DNA of 64,000 bases from SLRI01 sp942491185 (GTDB lineage Bacteria; Pseudomonadota; Alphaproteobacteria; Geminicoccales; Geminicoccaceae), in contig CALOAB010000015.1 in NCBI GenBank assembly GCA_942491185.1, forward strand, positions 62,001 through 126,000, given 5' to 3'. The position numbers and the translations under genes were made by a program. How positions within the stretch are numbered: the stretch's first letter is position 1; every line of letters starts with the position of its first letter. The notes beneath the pieces were generated by a model. It did not search any database and was not told where the DNA came from. It saw nothing but the letters and a program-made list of their open reading frames with translations. Shown piece after piece: positions 11,990 to 19,791 of the stretch.

Positions 11990-13141
11990 TCAAGCCGCCC
12001 GGGTCTGGGCGAAGGCCCAGTCGAGCCAGGGCAGCAGCAGTGCCATGTCGGAAGGCTCGACCGTCGCACCGCCCCAGAGCCGGAGCCCCGGCGGCGCGTC
12101 ACGGTAGCCGGCGATGTCGAACGCCACCTGCTCCTGGTCGAGCAGCTTGACCATGGCCTTGACGAAGGCCGACTGCTCGGCGTCCGACATGGCGGCGATG
12201 ATTGGGTCGGTGATCTTGAGGCAGATCGAGGTCGAGGAGCGCGTGAGCGGGTCCTGGGCGAGGAAGCCAGCCCATGGCGACCTCTCGGCCCAGTTCTCGA
12301 CCGTGCGCAGATTGGCCTTCGAGCGGGCGACCAGCGCATCGAGCCCGCCCACCTCGGCGGCCCAGGCCAGCGCGTCGAGCGCATCCTCGACGGCGAGCAT
12401 CGAGGGCGTGTTGATCGTCTCGCCCTTGAAGATGCCCGAGATCAGCTTGCCGCCCTTGGTCAGCCGGAAGAGCTTGGGCAGCGGCCAGGGCGGCGTGTAG
12501 CTCTCGAGCCGCTCGACCGCGCGTGGGCTCAGCGCCAGCATGCCGTGCTGCGCCTCGCCGCCCAGCACCTTCTGCCAGGACCAGGTGACGACATCGAGCT
12601 TGGCCCAGGGCAGCTCCATGGCGAAGACGGCCGAGGTGGCGTCGCAGAGCGTCAGCCCGGTGCGGTCGGCGGAAATCCAGTCGCCGTTCGGCACGACGAC
12701 GCCCGAGGTGGTGCCGTTCCAGGTGAAGACGATGTCGCGGTCCGACGCGGTTGCGGCCAGATCCGGCAGCGCCCCGTAATCCGCCTCGAAGCGGCGCAGA
12801 TCCTCGAGCCGGAGCTGCTTCACCGCATCGGTGAGCCAGCCCGAGCCGAAGCTCTCGAAGGCCACGATATCGCAGCCCCGGGCTCCCAGCATGGTCCACA
12901 TCGCCAGCTCGAAGGCACCGGTGTCCGACGCCGGCACGATGCCCAGCAGGTAATCGTCGGGGATGCCGAGGATGGCCCGGCTCTGGTCGATCACCCTCTG
13001 CAGGCGCTGCTTCGCGGGTGCGGCGCGATGCGAGCGGGAGATCAGCGCCTGGCGCAGCACGTCGACCGACCAGCCCGGCCGCTTGGCGGTGGGCCCGGAG
13101 CCGAAGCAGGGATTGGACGGGCGCTCTGCCGGTCGCTGCAT
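11990..13141 (-). CDS. serC: Phosphoserine aminotransferase SerC (alphaproteobacterial type)
   Basis: A PLP enzyme that transfers an amino group from glutamate to phosphohydroxypyruvate; an alternative substrate in the family is 3-hydroxy-2-oxo-4-phosphobutanoate for vitamin B6. The 383-residue protein begins MQRPAERPSNPCFGSGPTAKRPGWS, the hallmark start of this subfamily, with the PLP lysine in TWSWQKVLGGEAQHGML. I chose the ATG at 13141, with GAGG just upstream; a longer frame from 13213 would add 24 residues that lie in an apparent RNA leader. It is the first gene of serC-serA. Confidence 0.95.
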   Translation of the reverse strand: MQRPAERPSNPCFGSGPTAKRPGWSVDVLRQALISRSHRAAPAKQRLQRVIDQSRAILGIPDDYLLGIVPASDTGAFELAMWTMLGARGCDIVAFESFGSGWLTDAVKQLRLEDLRRFEADYGALPDLAATASDRDIVFTWNGTTSGVVVPNGDWISADRTGLTLCDATSAVFAMELPWAKLDVVTWSWQKVLGGEAQHGMLALSPRAVERLESYTPPWPLPKLFRLTKGGKLISGIFKGETINTPSMLAVEDALDALAWAAEVGGLDALVARSKANLRTVENWAERSPWAGFLAQDPLTRSSTSICLKITDPIIAAMSDAEQSAFVKAMVKLLDQEQVAFDIAGYRDAPPGLRLWGGATVEPSDMALLLPWLDWAFAQTRAA

Positions 13142-13199
13142 GAAACCTCGCAAATGTCGCGGATCGGAAAAAATCGGCCGGAACCTAGAAGGTATCGCG

Positions 13200-13228
13200 C
13201 TGCGCTGCAACATGGCCGTTGCACGCAG
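13200..13228 (-). promoter_or_regulatory. Strong hairpin in the serC leader, candidate cis-regulatory RNA
   Basis: In the serC transcript, bases 13228 down to 13200 form an 11-pair stem (CTGCGTGCAAC with GTTGCAGCGCAG) with one bulged G and a six-base loop. It lies about 60 bases before the serC start. A structured leader named the serC motif is known upstream of alphaproteobacterial serC-serA operons; I cannot confirm from memory that this hairpin matches its consensus. Confidence 0.4.
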
Positions 13229-13398
13229 CTCGGGCTGGACCGACCGTCACTCATGACCTGCTCCACGAGATGCCATCGCGGCCGACGGCGACAAGATGCG
13301 GCCGTTCTTCACTGCCGCTGAACGCATCGAGAGCGGCAGCTGCCTAAAACTTGGTCAAGCCCGCGCCAATGCCGCGAATCTGCCCGCCCAGGCGTCGC

Positions 13399-13414
13399 TG
13401 GCACGTCACTTGCA
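13399..13414 (+). promoter_or_regulatory. Sigma-54 (RpoN) promoter of the guanidine transport/hydrolysis operon
   Basis: TGGCAC at 13399-13404, five bases, then TTGCA at 13410-13414 match the -24/-12 consensus fully, with the invariant GG and GC ten bases apart. Transcription would start near 13425, about 35 bases before the GTG start at 13459. Sigma-54 control fits NtrC-type nitrogen regulation. I did not find a convincing NtrC palindrome in the 300 bases upstream. The stretch 13142-13398 otherwise holds only the serC leader. Confidence 0.85.
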
Positions 13415-13458
13415 CAATTCGCGAGCAATGATCTCTGCCAACGGGGGAGTTCCCGCCA

Positions 13459-14538
13459 GTGCCCAAGCTCACAATGCCCAAGATCGGCGTCATCGCTCTC
13501 GCCTGCTGCCTCGCCCTCGGTCTCGCGACTGTAAGCCCGGCCAGTGCTCAGGAACGCACCCAGTTCCGCATCGCCTGGTCGATCTATGTCGGCTGGATGC
13601 CCTGGGGTTATGCCGCGGATGCCGGCATCGTCGACAAATGGGCGGAGAAGTACGGCATCGAGATCGAGGTCGTGCAGATCAACGACTACATCGAATCGAT
13701 CAACCAATACACCGCCGGCGCCTTCGACGGCTGCGTGATGACCAACATGGACGCGCTGACCATCCCGGCCGTGGGCGGCGTCGATTCCACGGCGCTGATC
13801 ATCGGCGACTTCTCCAACGGCAATGACGGCGTGGTCTCGAAGACGGCAACCTCACTGGAGGAGCTCGCCGGCACCCGGGTCAATCTGGTCGAGCTCTCGG
13901 TTTCCCACTACCTCCTCGCCCGCGCCCTGGAGAGCGTCGGCCTCGCCGAGCGTGACCTGGATGCGGTGGTCAACACCTCCGACGCCGATCTGGTCTCGGT
14001 CTACACCGCCGCCCCGGACGTCGAGCACGTGGTGACCTGGAACCCGTTGCTGGCGGAGGTGGCCGCTATGCCCGAGTCGACGCAGCTCTTCGACAGCTCG
14101 TCGATCCCGGGCGAGATCATCGACATGCTGGTGGTCAATAGCGAGGTGCTGGAAGCGAACCCCGATCTCGGCAAGGCGCTGACCGGTGCCTGGTTCGAGA
14201 CCATGGCCATCATGAGCAGCGACGACGAGGCCGGCATTGCGGCTCGAACCGCCATGGCCGAGGCGTCCGGCACCGACCTCGCCGGCTACGAGATGCAGCT
14301 CGCCTCCACCAAGATGTTCTTCGACCCGGCCGATGCCGTGACCTTCACCAACAGCCCCGACCTCGTCGACACCATGGACCGGGTGCGCATCTTCTCCGAC
14401 AGTCACGGCCTGATCGAGGGCGGCCTCGACTATGTCGGCATCGCCTTCCCGGACGGCTCGACGCTGGGCAGCGACAGCAACGTCAAGCTGCGCTTCACCG
14501 CCGACTACATGCAGATGGCCGCCGACGGCGCGCTCTAG
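13459..14538 (+). CDS. ABC transporter substrate-binding protein, urea-carboxylase-associated (guanidine) family
   Basis: A periplasmic binding protein of 359 residues with signal peptide (MPKIGVIALACCLALGLATVSPASAQ). The mature start FRIAWSIYVGWMPWGYAADAGI and the NMDALTIPAVGGVDSTALIIGDFSNGNDGV stretch fit the NitT/TauT-like family known as the urea-carboxylase-region binding protein, now linked with guanidine uptake in several bacteria. The GTG at 13459 follows GGGGGA at 10 bases; an in-frame ATG at 13474 is possible. It is followed by a permease, an ATPase and a guanidine-hydrolase-like gene, so guanidine is the best substrate guess. That is inference from neighbours. Confidence 0.88.
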   Translation: MPKLTMPKIGVIALACCLALGLATVSPASAQERTQFRIAWSIYVGWMPWGYAADAGIVDKWAEKYGIEIEVVQINDYIESINQYTAGAFDGCVMTNMDALTIPAVGGVDSTALIIGDFSNGNDGVVSKTATSLEELAGTRVNLVELSVSHYLLARALESVGLAERDLDAVVNTSDADLVSVYTAAPDVEHVVTWNPLLAEVAAMPESTQLFDSSSIPGEIIDMLVVNSEVLEANPDLGKALTGAWFETMAIMSSDDEAGIAARTAMAEASGTDLAGYEMQLASTKMFFDPADAVTFTNSPDLVDTMDRVRIFSDSHGLIEGGLDYVGIAFPDGSTLGSDSNVKLRFTADYMQMAADGAL

Positions 14539-14556
14539 ATCTCCAGAGCCGCAACA

Positions 14557-15369
14557 ATGCGCCGGCTGATCAATCGCGAGCCCGGCAGGGCCGCAGCCTT
14601 CGTGCTCGCGGCCCTGCCCTTCGTGCTGCTGATCGCGATCTACATCGCCGCCAGCGAGAACCGGCTGGCGATCAATCCAGATGACAAGCTGCTGCCGTCG
14701 CCCGCGACGCTCGCCGACTCCATCGGCCGCCTCGTGGCCGAGCCGGACCGCCGCTCGGGCGACATCCTGCTCTGGCAGGACACCGCCGCCAGCCTGCAAC
14801 GCCTGGTCATCGGGCTCGCCATCGCCGGCCTGACCGCGCTCTGCCTCGGCACCGCCATCGGCGCCATCCCGCATGCCCGCGCCACGCTCGGGCCCCTGGT
14901 CGGCGTCATCGCGATGATCCCGCCCTTGGCCGTCCTGCCCATCCTCTTCATCACGCTCGGCCTCGGTGAGGTGGCGAAGGTGGCGCTCATCGTGATCGGC
15001 GTCACGCCGGTGATGGTCCGCGATCTGGCCTTCCGTGTGGGCGAGATCCCCAAGGAGCTGATCCTCAAGGCGCAGACGCTGGGCGCGTCGACCTGGCAGC
15101 TCCTGCTGCGCGTCATCCTGCCGATGCTGCTGCCACAGCTGATCCGCGCCCTTCGCCTGGCGCTCGGCCCCGCCTGGCTCTTCCTCATCGCGGCCGAGGC
15201 CATCGCGTCCACCGAGGGGCTCGGCTACCGAATCTTCCTCGTCCGCCGCTTTCTCGCGATGGACGTCATCCTGCCCTATGTCGCCTGGATCACGCTCCTC
15301 GCCTTCACCATGGACTGGCTGCTCGGCTGGCTCGGCCGACGCTACTTCGCCTGGTCTGAAAGCCGATGA
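14557..15369 (+). CDS. ABC transporter permease (SsuC/TauC type)
   Basis: A 270-residue inner-membrane permease of the NitT/TauT class. It has a first helix near residues 10-30 (AAAFVLAALPFVLLIAIYIAA), several further helices, and the cytoplasmic EAA-type loop ELILKAQTLGASTWQLLLRVILPMLLPQLIRALRL that docks with the ATPase. It lies 18 bases after the binding protein gene and overlaps the ATPase gene by four bases (ATGA), so the genes are translationally coupled. The substrate is presumably that of the binding protein. Confidence 0.93.
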   Translation: MRRLINREPGRAAAFVLAALPFVLLIAIYIAASENRLAINPDDKLLPSPATLADSIGRLVAEPDRRSGDILLWQDTAASLQRLVIGLAIAGLTALCLGTAIGAIPHARATLGPLVGVIAMIPPLAVLPILFITLGLGEVAKVALIVIGVTPVMVRDLAFRVGEIPKELILKAQTLGASTWQLLLRVILPMLLPQLIRALRLALGPAWLFLIAAEAIASTEGLGYRIFLVRRFLAMDVILPYVAWITLLAFTMDWLLGWLGRRYFAWSESR

Positions 15370-16106
15370 GCACGACCAACACGGTCGCCGTCGAGCATCT
15401 CTGGAAGGGCTATGACGGCAAGTCGGTCCTGGAGAACGTCAATCTGGCCGTGCCCGAGGGCGCCTTCGTCACCATGGTGGGTGCCTCGGGCTGCGGCAAG
15501 AGCACCTTCCTTCGCCTGCTGCTGGGCGCCGAGCAGCCGACCAGCGGGGCGATCACGCTCGACGGCAAGCCGCTGCCGCCCGAGCCCGGCCCCGATCGCG
15601 GCATCGTCTTCCAACGCTACTCCGTCTTCCCGCATTTGTCGTGCATCGAGAACGTGCTGCTCGGCCTCGAGCTGAAGGCGGCCCCGCTCGCCGGCCGCCT
15701 CTTCGGCCAGGCCCGGCGGCAGGCCCTCGACCGGTCGGCCGGCATGCTGGCCGCCGTCGGCCTCGAAGGCGTCGAGGACAAGCTGCCGACCGCCCTTTCC
15801 GGCGGCATGCAGCAGCGCCTCGCCATCGCCCAGGCCCTGGTGCTCGAGCCGCGCATCCTGCTGCTCGACGAGCCCTTCGGCGCGCTCGACCCCGGCATCC
15901 GGCTCGACATGCACACACTGGTCACCCGGCTCTGGCGCGAGCAGGCGATGACCGTCTTCATGGTCACCCACGACCTTTCCGAGGCGTTCAAGCTCGGCAC
16001 CCGCGTCCTCACCTTCGACAAGGTCCGCCGTGACCCGCAGGCCCCGGATGCCTATGGTGCGCGCATCACCTACGATCTGCCCGGCTACAATCGACGAGAG
16101 GCTTGA
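15366..16106 (+). CDS. ABC transporter ATP-binding protein (SsuB/TauB type)
   Basis: A 246-residue ATPase with Walker A GASGCGKST, the Q-loop in IVFQRYSVFPHLS, signature ALSGGMQQRLAIAQAL, Walker B ILLLDEPFGALD and the switch His in MVTHDLSEAF. It energises the permease encoded just before it. The start ATG overlaps the permease stop. Confidence 0.95.
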   Translation: MSTTNTVAVEHLWKGYDGKSVLENVNLAVPEGAFVTMVGASGCGKSTFLRLLLGAEQPTSGAITLDGKPLPPEPGPDRGIVFQRYSVFPHLSCIENVLLGLELKAAPLAGRLFGQARRQALDRSAGMLAAVGLEGVEDKLPTALSGGMQQRLAIAQALVLEPRILLLDEPFGALDPGIRLDMHTLVTRLWREQAMTVFMVTHDLSEAFKLGTRVLTFDKVRRDPQAPDAYGARITYDLPGYNRREA

Positions 16107-16111
16107 GCGCC

Positions 16112-17299
16112 ATGGTCACGACACGGATCGCCCCGCCCCGGATGCCGGGCAGCCGCCGCCACCACCACCCGTCTTATGAGAAGCTGAATAGCCAGGGCTG
16201 GCGGGCGGCCGAAGCCGAGGGCGAGCTCTCCGGCAAGGGCTGGGCCAAGGAGGTCAAGTGGGCGCTGGATATGGGCCTGCCCGGCTCCGACAGCCTGACC
16301 GACAAGACCATCCCCACATTCGCCCGGGGCGAGCTGCCGCATTTCGCCGGCATCAACACCTTCCTCAAGGCGCCTTATGTCGAGAACATCCGCGATGTCG
16401 GCAAATACGACGCGGCCGTCGTCGGCATCCCCTTCGACGGCGGCACCACCTATCGCCCCGGCACGCGCTTTGGCCCCCAGGGCATTCGCCGCATCTCCGC
16501 CCTCTACAACCCCTACAACTACGAGCTGGGTGTCGATCTCCGCGAGCAGATGACGCTGTGTGACGCCGGCGACGTCTTCACCATCCCGGCCAATCTCGAG
16601 AAGAGCTTCGACCAGATCACCAAGGGCGTGGCGCATGTCGCCTCCTCCGGCGCGCTGCCGCTGCTGCTCGGCGGCGACCACTCGATCGGCTTCCCGTGCG
16701 TGCGCGGCATCGCGCAATGCACGTCGAAGAAGATCGGCATCATCCACTTCGACCGGCATATCGACTGCCAGGAGAAGGATCTGGATGAGCGGATGCACAC
16801 CACGCCCTGGTACTGGGCGACCGAGCTCGGCAATGTGCCGGCCAAGAACCTGGTCCAGGTCGGCATCGGCGGCTGGCAGGTGCCACGGCCCGGCGTCAAG
16901 GAAGCGCGCAAGCGGCAGACCAACATCCTGACCATCGACGACGTCGAGAAGCTGGGCATCGAGAAGACCGCCGAGATTGCGCTCGAGCTCGCCTGGGACG
17001 GGGTCGATGCCGTCTACGTCTCGTTCGACGTCGACAGCGTCGATTGCGGCTTCGTGCCCGGCACCGGCTGGCCGGAGCCCGGCGGCTTCCTGCCCCGCGA
17101 GGCGCTGAAGCTCCTGGGCCTCGTCGCCAAGGAAGGCATCTGCGGCCTCGAGGTGGTCGAGGTGAGCCCGCCCTACGACACCGCCGACATCACCTCGCTG
17201 TTCGCCACCCGCGTCGTCGTCGAGGCCCTGGGCGCGCTCGTCGCGCACGGCAAGCTCGGCAGCCACAAGGGCATCATCGACAAGCCCGTCAGCTTCTAA
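16112..17299 (+). CDS. gdmH: Predicted nickel-dependent guanidine hydrolase (ureohydrolase family)
   Basis: A 395-residue member of the arginase/agmatinase family, longer than typical agmatinases by an N-terminal extension of about 70 residues. All six metal ligands are present: His190 (LLGGDHSIG), Asp214, His216 and Asp218 (HFDRHIDCQ), Asp306 and Asp308 (SFDVDSVD). The DRHID form with Arg instead of the DAHTD-like motif of agmatinase, and the following EKDLDERMHTTPW, resemble what I recall of the Synechocystis guanidine hydrolase Sll1077, which yields urea and ammonia and needs nickel. The same transporter type sits beside that enzyme there. The ATG at 16112 has GAGAGG upstream; a TTG at 16103 is less likely. 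If the call is wrong, agmatinase or guanidinobutyrase is the alternative. Confidence 0.8.
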   Translation: MVTTRIAPPRMPGSRRHHHPSYEKLNSQGWRAAEAEGELSGKGWAKEVKWALDMGLPGSDSLTDKTIPTFARGELPHFAGINTFLKAPYVENIRDVGKYDAAVVGIPFDGGTTYRPGTRFGPQGIRRISALYNPYNYELGVDLREQMTLCDAGDVFTIPANLEKSFDQITKGVAHVASSGALPLLLGGDHSIGFPCVRGIAQCTSKKIGIIHFDRHIDCQEKDLDERMHTTPWYWATELGNVPAKNLVQVGIGGWQVPRPGVKEARKRQTNILTIDDVEKLGIEKTAEIALELAWDGVDAVYVSFDVDSVDCGFVPGTGWPEPGGFLPREALKLLGLVAKEGICGLEVVEVSPPYDTADITSLFATRVVVEALGALVAHGKLGSHKGIIDKPVSF

Positions 17300-17315
17300 G
17301 CGTTAGGCGGCGGCA

Positions 17316-17759
17316 ATGCACGACGACCACGAAGCGCCAGGGTTCGGCCACAATGCCAAGCCGCCGGCGCAGTGGCAGACACCGCATCTGCCCGACGGCC
17401 ACGGCGCACAGCCTGACCACGAGTCAGAGCCGGACCTCGACCTGGTCGAGGCCGCCTTCGTCGAGGGCTTCGAGCGGGCCCCCGATCCCACCAGCTTCCT
17501 CCGTCTCGCCGGCATCCCGTTCCAAAGCGAGCGCGACGGCCAAACGCTCCATCTGGTCCGCGTCGAGATCGAAAGCCTGACCGATATCGCGGCCGTAACG
17601 CCGCTCCTCGGCGGCAACGGCCACAGCGTGGCACCGCTCCCGGCCAGCCGCGTCGCCCAGCGCCGTCACCTCGGCTTCCTCTATCTGGCCGGCGAGACCA
17701 TGCAACGCCTCGACCTCGCCGAAGCCCGCGCCTTGCCGGACCTGACGCCGCCGCGTTAG
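17316..17759 (+). CDS. Conserved hypothetical protein with His-rich N-terminus
   Basis: A 147-residue cytoplasmic protein of unknown function, 16 bases after the predicted guanidine hydrolase and so in the same operon. Its first 35 residues hold six His (HDDH, GH, PHL, GHG, DHE) with several Asp/Glu. The rest is a compact alpha/beta-looking domain (VEAAFVEGFERAPDPTSFLRLAGIPF, LVRVEIESLTDIAAVTPLLGG, RRHLGFLYLAGETMQRLDLAEARAL). I think the C-terminal domain is a conserved alphaproteobacterial hypothetical family also found away from guanidine genes. The His-rich tail next to a nickel enzyme raises, but does not show, a metal-delivery role. Confidence 0.75.
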   Translation: MHDDHEAPGFGHNAKPPAQWQTPHLPDGHGAQPDHESEPDLDLVEAAFVEGFERAPDPTSFLRLAGIPFQSERDGQTLHLVRVEIESLTDIAAVTPLLGGNGHSVAPLPASRVAQRRHLGFLYLAGETMQRLDLAEARALPDLTPPR

Positions 17760-17881
17760 AGTACTCTCAGGGTGGCCGCATACGTCGTCAGGCTGCGGAC
17801 GATCGGTGCTCACCTAGGTTGGCTACGCTGCGCGCCGATCGCCTTGTCTTCCTCGTCTCCAGTCACCCTGAAAATGCTCTA
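17758..17881. repeat. Imperfect inverted repeat element after the guanidine operon
   Basis: Bases 17758-17774 and 17864-17880 pair in inverted order at 14 of 17 positions (CAGGGTG against CACCCTG at the core). The left arm overlaps the TAG stop of the His-rich gene. The right end reads CACCCTGAAAATGCTCTAG, which resembles the ends of short palindromic intergenic repeats common in alphaproteobacteria. It may also act as a transcription end. Confidence 0.5.
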
Positions 17882-17898
17882 GCCAATCCGAGGTGCAG

Positions 17899-17983
17899 TG
17901 GTGCCCGCTGCCGGACTCGAACCGGCACACCCGAAGGTCAGGGATTTTAAGTCCCTTGCGTCTACCTGTTCCGCCAAGCGGGC
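17899..17983 (-). tRNA. tRNA-Leu (anticodon UAA)
   Basis: On the minus strand the acceptor stem GCCCGCT pairs with AGCGGGC. The anticodon arm GGGACTTAAAATCCC shows anticodon TAA, the variable arm (TGACCTTCGGGTG) is long as in class II tRNAs, the T arm is GCCGGTTCGAGTCCGGC and CCA is encoded at 17901-17899. All features fit tRNA-Leu. Confidence 0.97.
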
Positions 17984-18019
17984 CAAAAACTCAGCGCTCT
18001 TGCGTGTGATGCGTGAGGG

Positions 18020-18328
18020 TCACGCTTTGTCACGCTCGGGCAAGACCTCGCCGACCCATTCCCGCTGACCATTGGGGCCGATCTGACTGACCAGCCGGGT
18101 TCCCTCGGTCCTGCCGATGGTCGTCGCCGCCGTGGTCACCTTTAGCAGCTTGACCCAAACACTGTCGAACGCATCGACCTCGTCGAGCTTGATCTTGATC
18201 GGCTCGCGCGCTTGGAAGTCGTCGATTTGGTGGGTGAGAGGTTTGGTCACGGGCGTTATCTCCTCAGAAACGATAGGCGCGAAAGTGTCGTCGTGGAAAT
18301 CTTGGAAGGCGGACCATCCGCATGACAT
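18020..18328 (-). CDS. Small hypothetical protein
   Basis: A possible 102-residue product beginning MSCGWSAFQDFHDDTF, with a plausible soluble composition (PIKIKLDEVDAFDSVWVKLLKV, TRLVSQIGPNGQREWVGEVL). No family is recognised. The frame extends upstream to a GTG at 18388, overlapping the next small ORF. The ribosome site is weak. The local base composition is less GC-rich than the neighbouring operons. This may be a real minor gene or a remnant. Confidence 0.4.
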   Translation of the reverse strand: MSCGWSAFQDFHDDTFAPIVSEEITPVTKPLTHQIDDFQAREPIKIKLDEVDAFDSVWVKLLKVTTAATTIGRTEGTRLVSQIGPNGQREWVGEVLPERDKA

Positions 18329-18348
18329 CCAGTAGCCGTTCTGCTCGG

Positions 18349-18492
18349 CTATCTCGGACGTTCGCTCTGGTCCGCTACTTCGATCCACGAGTCGCCTGCC
18401 AGGGTGAAGATCCGTTGCTCAGGGCCGTGCCGCTGGCAAAGGACGATGATGTGCTCTTCGGTGGTGGGATTGACGGGGCAGTAGCAGGTCAT
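18349..18492 (-). CDS. Very small Cys/His-containing hypothetical protein
   Basis: A 47-residue frame, MTCYCPVNPTTEEH..., with an AGAAGGA site a few bases before the ATG at 18492. It has three Cys and two His in the first 25 residues. The sequence RIFTLAGDSWIEVA looks protein-like. No family is recognised. It lies just upstream of the other small ORF on the same strand, so the two could be a pair. Confidence 0.4.
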   Translation of the reverse strand: MTCYCPVNPTTEEHIIVLCQRHGPEQRIFTLAGDSWIEVADQSERPR

Positions 18493-18792
18493 TGCTTTTC
18501 CTTCTCGAGGACCACCCGAAGGTCTCTCCTCGAGGCGTTCGCGCAGTTCTCGCCATCTCCAGGTCCTAGCCCGTGGCCACACGTCACGTGGGACCCGGCG
18601 ACCCTCCTGCGCTTTTGCGCAATGCGATCTTCGGCTTGGTTTACCACACGGAAGTATCCGCGATCTTAACGAACCGCCTAAAGTTACACTGGCGATCAAC
18701 CTTCTGCCTGTGCTCACCGTCGGGTATCCGGTGGCGCCGGGGGTGCAAGCTTCGTCGTGTCCTAAGCTGCTCGCCTGGCTCGTGAACCGTGG
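18493..18792. other. 300-base intergenic stretch
   Basis: It lies between a tiny ORF and the end of the DUF1194 gene. It is lower in GC than its surroundings and contains no frame with a credible start and composition. A CACGTCACGTGG near-palindrome at about 18584-18595 is the only structure seen. Confidence 0.5.
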
Positions 18793-19654
18793 CTAGTCCT
18801 GCCACATCTGCCGGCGCAGCTTCTCGCCGATCAGACAGTCGCTGGGCGGTGCGGCCTGGGCCGGCGTGCTGCCAGTCGGCACGAGCGCTGCCGGCCCGCC
18901 GGCAATCTCCAGGAGCAGCTTTCGGCGAATGGCGCTCTTAAAATCAGCCGGATCGCGGACCGCCAGGATGAAGGAGCCGGGACCGCCGATCACGCAATCG
19001 GCGTAGTAGTCGTCGAGCTCGGGGATCGTCCAGGGACTGAAGCCCATCGCCCGGAGCATGACCGGCAGGCCGTTGATCGTGATGCCGTCCGCCAACACAG
19101 CGTCCCGGGCAGCCGTGACCACACCGCCATCATTGTTGGGGCCGTCGCCGGAGATGTCGATCACCCGACGCATGGCCTCGCTCGGCTGCCGGCTGTGCAG
19201 GTCGCGGCCGAGATCGAGCATGGTCGAGATCGCGGTCGACCGCGAGCGGCTGATCGGCGTTGCCTCGAGCGCCGCTGCAGCTGCTGCCGCCGAGGCCGCG
19301 TCCTCGATCAGCGTCCATGGCAGGATGACCCGCTGCTCGCTCGCCGAGCCCCATTCGACGTAGGTGATGGTGATGCGCTGGAACAAACCGTCGCCGATCG
19401 CCCGAAGCAGGTCCGGGTGGCGCAGCGCCTCGACATAGCCGGTCCGCTGCAGCAGCTGCTCGCCCTGATCCATCGAGAGCGAGATGTCGACCGCCAGCAC
19501 CAGCGCCACGTCGACCGGCGGGGCTGCCTGCACTGCGAGCGGCTCGCCCTCGGCGGACAGGCGGATCGCCAGCTGCTGCGCCAGCCGGATAGACGCCGCC
19601 GATGAGGCCGGCCAGCACACCAGCAGCCAGGTAGCAGAGGCGCGATCCCGACAT
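18793..19654 (-). pseudogene. DUF1194 (VWA-like) exported protein, apparent one-base insertion near the N-terminus
   Basis: The body, from about 19570 to the stop at 18793, is a DUF1194 protein: VDVALVLAVDISLSMDQGEQ holds the DxSxS metal site of a von Willebrand A fold, followed by RVIDISGDGPNNDGG and SFILAVRDPADFKSAIRRKLLLEIAG. In that frame the N-terminus is poor. In the next frame an ATG at 19654 follows GGAGGA and encodes a good signal peptide (MSGSRLCYLAAGVLAGLIGG). Joining the two needs removal of one base, probably between 19600 and 19570, giving 286 residues. So the gene is either broken at the signal-peptide boundary or the sequence has an extra base. Family function is unknown. Confidence 0.75.
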
Positions 19655-19791
19655 GCGTCCTCCATCGGTGCAAGGCAGCACCATCACCTCTCAACTAGCC
19701 CGCAGGGACGCGGCTTCAATCGAGTGCGGCGAGCCGCTAGGCGCCAGAGCACGCAGCCGCTAAGAGGGTGGGCACCAGCGCGGAGGCAGGC

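Noticed and set aside
11962..12384. N-terminal extension of serA upstream of 11961
   Set aside because: The extra sequence is an out-of-frame shadow of serC; SerA homologues start at MFRVLIADK and a ribosome site precedes that ATG.
13142..13458. Guanidine-I (ykkC) riboswitch before the guanidine operon
   Set aside because: I looked for the conserved GGTCCGAGAG-type and CTAGGGTTCCG segments on the plus strand and did not find them; a CTAGGTTCCGG string occurs only on the opposite strand in the serC leader. A covariance search would settle it.
17899..18800. Genomic island inserted at tRNA-Leu
   Set aside because: No integrase and no repeat of the tRNA 3' end were found, and the odd small ORFs lie on the 5' side of the tRNA, not the usual integration side.
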